Assembly (NCBI GenBank): GCA_015520065.1
Contig: WAQV01000058.1
Span: 1-8,576 of the forward strand
DNA: 8,576 nt
Reading direction: 5' to 3'
From: Candidatus Pacearchaeota archaeon
GTDB taxonomy: Archaea; Nanobdellota; Nanobdellia; Pacearchaeales; GW2011-AR1
Each line of letters starts with the position of its first letter. The stretch's first letter is position 1. Made by a program: the position numbers and the translations under genes. The notes under the pieces are model-generated. The model saw only the letters and a list, made by a program, of their open reading frames with translations. It ran no database searches and was not told the origin of the DNA. Below are positions 6,068 to 8,576 of this stretch, one piece after another.

Positions 6068-6322
6068 TTAAAGAAGAAAATTCCTATATATAAATCGCCA
6101 AAAAGGACTTTCAAGTCTTCTTAATTCGTGGTAAATCTCTTTTCCCCATGGCGTCAATCTTGCTACCTCATAATCCTCTCCATTATCATTAAACTTCACA
6201 TCTTTCTCAATTATTCCTATAAGATAGAAATAACGTATTATCCTCTTTTCAAGCTCGTCTTCCTCGTTAATCCCACTTTCATTAGCAAACTTTTCAAGCA
6301 CTTTGTATTCTCTCTCAGTCAT
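6068..6322 (-). CDS. Small winged-helix-like protein of unknown function
   Basis: I do not recognise the 84-residue product. The middle looks like a winged-helix unit: an amphipathic helix (LEKRIIRYFYLIGIIEK at 24-40), a short acidic turn (NDNGEDYE at 45-52), a strand, then LTPWGKEIYHELRRLE (56-71), which resembles the wing-to-last-helix segment of many archaeal HTH proteins (LTxxGxxxxxxL). The tail RFIYRNFLL is hydrophobic. It begins 30 bp after the PCNA stop and is preceded by AGGAGGGTGA (6326-6335), the strongest Shine-Dalgarno sequence in the window, which supports that it is a real gene translated from a PCNA transcript. DNA binding is inference from the pattern; no function can be named. 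Confidence 0.75.
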   Translation of the reverse strand: MTEREYKVLEKFANESGINEEDELEKRIIRYFYLIGIIEKDVKFNDNGEDYEVARLTPWGKEIYHELRRLESPFWRFIYRNFLL

Positions 6323-6325
6323 AGT

Positions 6326-6335
6326 TCACCCTCCT
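6326..6335 (-). promoter_or_regulatory. Strong Shine-Dalgarno site that fixes the start of the 84-codon gene
   Basis: The minus strand reads AGGAGGGTGA, almost the full complement of the archaeal 16S rRNA 3' end (AGGAGGTGA with one extra G), a few bases before ATG 6322. It contrasts with the leaderless-type starts elsewhere in the window. Confidence 0.8.
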
Positions 6336-6352
6336 TTTAAATCCTGATTAAT

Positions 6353-7087
6353 TCAATCCTCAACCTCAACTCTCGGAGCAAGGATGAATGCTATCTCCAT
6401 GCCTTTTCCTTTGAAATCCATTCTCAATGGATGGTCTGTGGCAAACTGCAATACTACCTTGTCAGATATTTTTGCGGCTTTTATGAATTTTTGCAGATAT
6501 TCCAGGCTGTATCTTGCCTTGCAATCTTCTGCATCTATTTTTGCCTCATCCTCAGAAAATTCAGAGCTTGCAGAGTTCATTCCTCTTGCCTCAATTATAA
6601 ATTTGCCGTTACTGATTATAAAAGAACATGCGTCAGAAACAACCATGCAGTCTTCAAGAGAGTTAACTAAATCTGAAGATTCCATTTCTACTCTGGAACT
6701 GAATTCAAGGTTTGGAACCTCTTTGTCTTCTGCATCTATGTCAATCAGGCTTAAGCTGAAATTTCTTTTTATTTTGTCAATTATCTTTATTTCAAGAACA
6801 TTGTCCTTTTTTTCAAAAACCAGAGTTGCAGCAGAGCCGCACCTTTTCAGTATTCTCTTGAAATCATCAAGATTAACTCCTAAAACCTCTGTATTGCCTT
6901 CAGGAAGGTTAAATTCAGAGAACGCATTTTTTGGAATCTTGAAACTGACCATTGCAACATTTGCAGGATCCATAGCAGTTATACTCATTCCATAATCATT
7001 AAATCTTATTTTTACCTCTGTAACAAGCTCTGAAATTATTTCTATTGTTTTTGAAAAATCCGAAGGGTTCTCAAGTTTTACTATCAT
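6353..7087 (-). CDS. pcn: DNA polymerase sliding clamp (PCNA)
   Basis: Ring-shaped trimeric clamp that tethers replicative polymerases, FEN1, ligase and other partners to DNA. From ATG 7087 the protein has 244 residues, the normal archaeal PCNA size. It opens MIVKLENPSDFSKTIEII, followed by the conserved SITAMDPANVAMVSFKIP (35-52), the interdomain connecting loop region (about 117-130, DIDAEDKEVPNLEF), a second domain with SDACSFII (151-158), and the C-terminal motifs DHPLRMDF (218-225) and LAPRVE (236-241) used for PIP-box docking. The frame extends upstream to ATG 7180, but that would add 31 residues foreign to PCNA and overlap the prf1 end, so I chose 7087. It lies 79 bp after prf1. Only one PCNA is visible, so the ring is presumably a homotrimer. 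Confidence 0.96.
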   Translation of the reverse strand: MIVKLENPSDFSKTIEIISELVTEVKIRFNDYGMSITAMDPANVAMVSFKIPKNAFSEFNLPEGNTEVLGVNLDDFKRILKRCGSAATLVFEKKDNVLEIKIIDKIKRNFSLSLIDIDAEDKEVPNLEFSSRVEMESSDLVNSLEDCMVVSDACSFIISNGKFIIEARGMNSASSEFSEDEAKIDAEDCKARYSLEYLQKFIKAAKISDKVVLQFATDHPLRMDFKGKGMEIAFILAPRVEVED

Positions 7088-7117
7088 TTTAAATCCAAAA
7101 GACAAAAGATTTGCTTC

Positions 7118-7128
7118 TTTTAAATATT
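7118..7128 (-). promoter_or_regulatory. Candidate TATA box for the PCNA gene
   Basis: The minus strand reads AATATTTAAAA, centred about 35 bp before the chosen ATG (7087). That gives a leader of roughly 10 nt and supports 7087 over the upstream ATG at 7180. Read-through from prf1 is also possible. Confidence 0.45.
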
Positions 7129-7166
7129 TTTGTTTAATATCAACTACTTTTGTTTTTAGAGTGCGT

Positions 7167-8261
7167 TTAAAGAGGAACACTAAATCTCAATATTGCTCCG
7201 ACACCTCCAAGATTATAGAACTGCTCTCCTTCTGGGGTGTCAGTAGATATAACCTCAATTTTTGCAGAGATGCTTTCAGCCATCTTTTTAAGCTCTTTTG
7301 AAAGGCTTTTGTCGAGATTTTTTGATATCAGCAAAGTGTCAACAGCGCCGTATTCGAGGGCTTTTTTCACATCCTCTTTCTTATATACAGCAAACTCTGG
7401 CTTTTCACCAAGAGTTTCAAAAAACTTCTCAAGAACTTTTTTTTCATGGATTATCTCCTGTTGGGAAAGTATGTCCTGACTTTCCTCTACGAGAAGTTTT
7501 AGACCATGCTCATCTGCATATCCTAAATCTTTTCTTGCAATTACCTTCTCTCTTAGTTTCCTTGCAAGATACTCTCCGTCAAGAAACTCGTCTTTTGTTG
7601 GTATAGGGCCTCCAACAAGGATTCCTTTCAGTTTTGGCAGGTCATAAAATATTTTTTTCATCTCTTCTGCAACTCTTTTGTAAAACTCTTTTGTAAGACC
7701 CTCTGTTATACGATGGAATCTCTGGGCACTCTGTCCTCCTGCCCGTATTTTGCTCGGAATTCCTGAGGTAAGCTTTTGCAAAACTTCAATTCTTTTTCCC
7801 TCTAAAACTCCTATTGTTGCTTCTTTTCTGTCCATTACAAGCAGACCAAAAACCTCTTTAACATCAAGCATCTCTTTTAATGGCTCCAAAACAAATTCCT
7901 TGTCGCATCTGTAAAGCCTGGTTTTTAATGGCAACGGAGGCTCAATCCCCCACAACCTTAAGTCTTCCTGCCCTTCTACTTTAGAAACATTCCCGCAGAA
8001 TATTCCAATTCCGTTCTCAGGAGTCTGTTTGAGAGTTTTAAGAAATCTCGTTATTTTTTCAAGAGCATTAGTCACATTTTTTCTTGTTGATGTTGACTTT
8101 ATGTTTTTTGCAGTTGTTTTCTCTGCTTCAAGCTGGTCAGCAACTGTATAAATGTTCTGACCTGCAGGAATGTAAACTGTTATTAATTCAGTAGCTCTTC
8201 CCTTATACTGTTCAAGCTCTTCTAAAACTTCTTCCAGTTCAGCTTTAGTTAATTTTGCCAT
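7167..8261 (-). CDS. prf1: Peptide chain release factor aRF1, shortened C-terminal domain
   Basis: Class I release factor that reads all three stop codons and hydrolyses peptidyl-tRNA. The 364 residues carry the stop-codon motifs NIKS (53-56, in AKNIKSTSTRKNV) and YxCxxxF (117-123, YRCDKEF), and the catalytic GGQ (175-177, in RAGGQSAQRF). The C-terminal domain contains YGAVDTLLISKNLD (about 309-322) and later EVISTDTPEGEQFYNLGGVGAILRF. Archaeal aRF1 is usually about 400-420 residues. The shortfall falls between LLISKNLD and KELKKMAE, where the zinc-binding mini-domain with paired cysteines normally sits; no Cys pair is present here. All functional motifs remain, so activity is expected. A TATA box lies about 25 bp before the ATG, and the 88-codon gene ends 38 bp upstream. 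Confidence 0.96.
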   Translation of the reverse strand: MAKLTKAELEEVLEELEQYKGRATELITVYIPAGQNIYTVADQLEAEKTTAKNIKSTSTRKNVTNALEKITRFLKTLKQTPENGIGIFCGNVSKVEGQEDLRLWGIEPPLPLKTRLYRCDKEFVLEPLKEMLDVKEVFGLLVMDRKEATIGVLEGKRIEVLQKLTSGIPSKIRAGGQSAQRFHRITEGLTKEFYKRVAEEMKKIFYDLPKLKGILVGGPIPTKDEFLDGEYLARKLREKVIARKDLGYADEHGLKLLVEESQDILSQQEIIHEKKVLEKFFETLGEKPEFAVYKKEDVKKALEYGAVDTLLISKNLDKSLSKELKKMAESISAKIEVISTDTPEGEQFYNLGGVGAILRFSVPL

Positions 8262-8282
8262 GTCTCATAAAGAGAAAAAGCG

Positions 8283-8290
8283 TTTATAAA
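8283..8290 (-). promoter_or_regulatory. Candidate TATA box for prf1
   Basis: TTTATAAA is centred 25-26 bp before the prf1 ATG (8261), so a leaderless transcript is predicted. It lies just after the stop codon of the upstream 88-codon gene, giving prf1, and perhaps the PCNA gene, an independent promoter. Confidence 0.6.
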
Positions 8291-8299
8291 GCTGCTGAC

Positions 8300-8566
8300 T
8301 TAAAACTTAAAAGGGTCCAGCATGCCCTCCAGATTCTCAATTAGCAGCTTTTTATATTCTTTAATATCTGTTTCAACAATGTATTGTTCGCTGCATTTCC
8401 TGTCAAGCCCTTTTATCTTTACAAGAACAAAGCCGTCACTGTGATAAGAGTCTTTGATGTAAACTCTTTTTCCTTTATAGCTATTTATTGCATCTCTTTT
8501 TTCTTCAAAACTGCTTCCTAAAGGGATTTCTTTTATGAAAGATGGAAGTTCTTTTCTCTGAGCCAT
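8300..8566 (-). CDS. Small conserved-looking protein of unknown function
   Basis: I do not recognise this 88-residue product. It starts MAQRKELPSFIKEIPLG, has a probable beta-rich centre (KGKRVYIKDSYHSDGFVLVK, 31-50), one Cys (59) and a C-terminal helix (DIKEYKKLLIENLEGML, 67-83). There are no membrane segments or signal peptide. Codon use and strand match prf1 and the PCNA gene, and the frame is open throughout, so it is likely real. Only 10 bp of upstream sequence is visible and the frame has no stop there, so the true start could lie outside the window, although ATG 8566 is a natural beginning. Confidence 0.65.
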   Translation of the reverse strand: MAQRKELPSFIKEIPLGSSFEEKRDAINSYKGKRVYIKDSYHSDGFVLVKIKGLDRKCSEQYIVETDIKEYKKLLIENLEGMLDPFKF

Positions 8567-8576
8567 TAAGTGGGAG

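Noticed and set aside
6068..6100. Possible PIP-box (PCNA-binding) motif at the C-terminus of the 84-residue protein
   Set aside because: The tail is rich in Phe and Leu, but the required Gln and the QxxhxxFF spacing are absent.
6384..6995. A 203-codon plus-strand open frame
   Set aside because: It is fully antisense to the PCNA gene, its translation is Ser/Leu-rich shadow sequence without a recognisable domain, and it has no promoter or Shine-Dalgarno sequence.
7088..7180. N-terminal extension of PCNA from ATG 7180
   Set aside because: The added 31 residues do not resemble PCNA, they would overlap the prf1 end, and the candidate TATA box at 7118-7128 lies inside them.
7237..7606. Plus-strand open frames of 80 and 102 codons
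   Set aside because: Both are antisense to prf1, whose NIKS and GGQ motifs confirm the minus strand.

Overview
The window is archaeal, AT-rich and gene-dense. It carries class I release factor aRF1 (NIKS and GGQ motifs), a PCNA sliding clamp, GatD of the archaeal GatDE amidotransferase, an archaeal-type ribosomal protein uS10, TATA-box promoters, and a tRNA gene without an encoded CCA end. One locus looks bacterial: a group I GroES-GroEL pair. The mix of a compact layout, shortened core proteins and bacterial-type genes would fit a DPANN lineage (Woesearchaeota or Pacearchaeota-like). That placement is inference and was not tested by phylogeny.

Layout. Positions 1-1591 (minus) hold groES followed by groEL, which runs off the left edge. 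Divergent from it is an Lrp/AsnC-type regulator (1740-2237, plus). The intergenic region between them contains three evenly spaced dyads. gatD (2304-3608, minus) faces away from rps10 (3772-4080, plus), again with a dyad between the two promoters. Next come an unusual two-domain ThyX-like protein (4134-5282) and thymidylate kinase (5292-5912), which together form a dTMP to dTDP cassette. A tRNA-Ser(GGA) gene follows at 5947-6027. The right part is a minus-strand cluster read from high to low coordinates: an 88-codon unknown gene, prf1 (aRF1), the PCNA gene, and an 84-codon winged-helix-like unknown gene.

The genes cover information processing (translation termination, Gln-tRNA formation, ribosome, replication clamp), dTTP supply and protein folding. 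Four first-in-unit genes have a TATA box centred about 25 nt upstream of the start codon, which suggests leaderless mRNAs. The downstream 84-codon gene instead has the strongest Shine-Dalgarno sequence in the window.

Points most worth follow-up are the group I chaperonin in an archaeon with a possible Lrp-type local regulator, the ThyX-like protein whose signature residues are split between two domains, and an aRF1 that seems to lack the zinc mini-domain of its C-terminal region. I saw no mobile element, CRISPR array or defence system.
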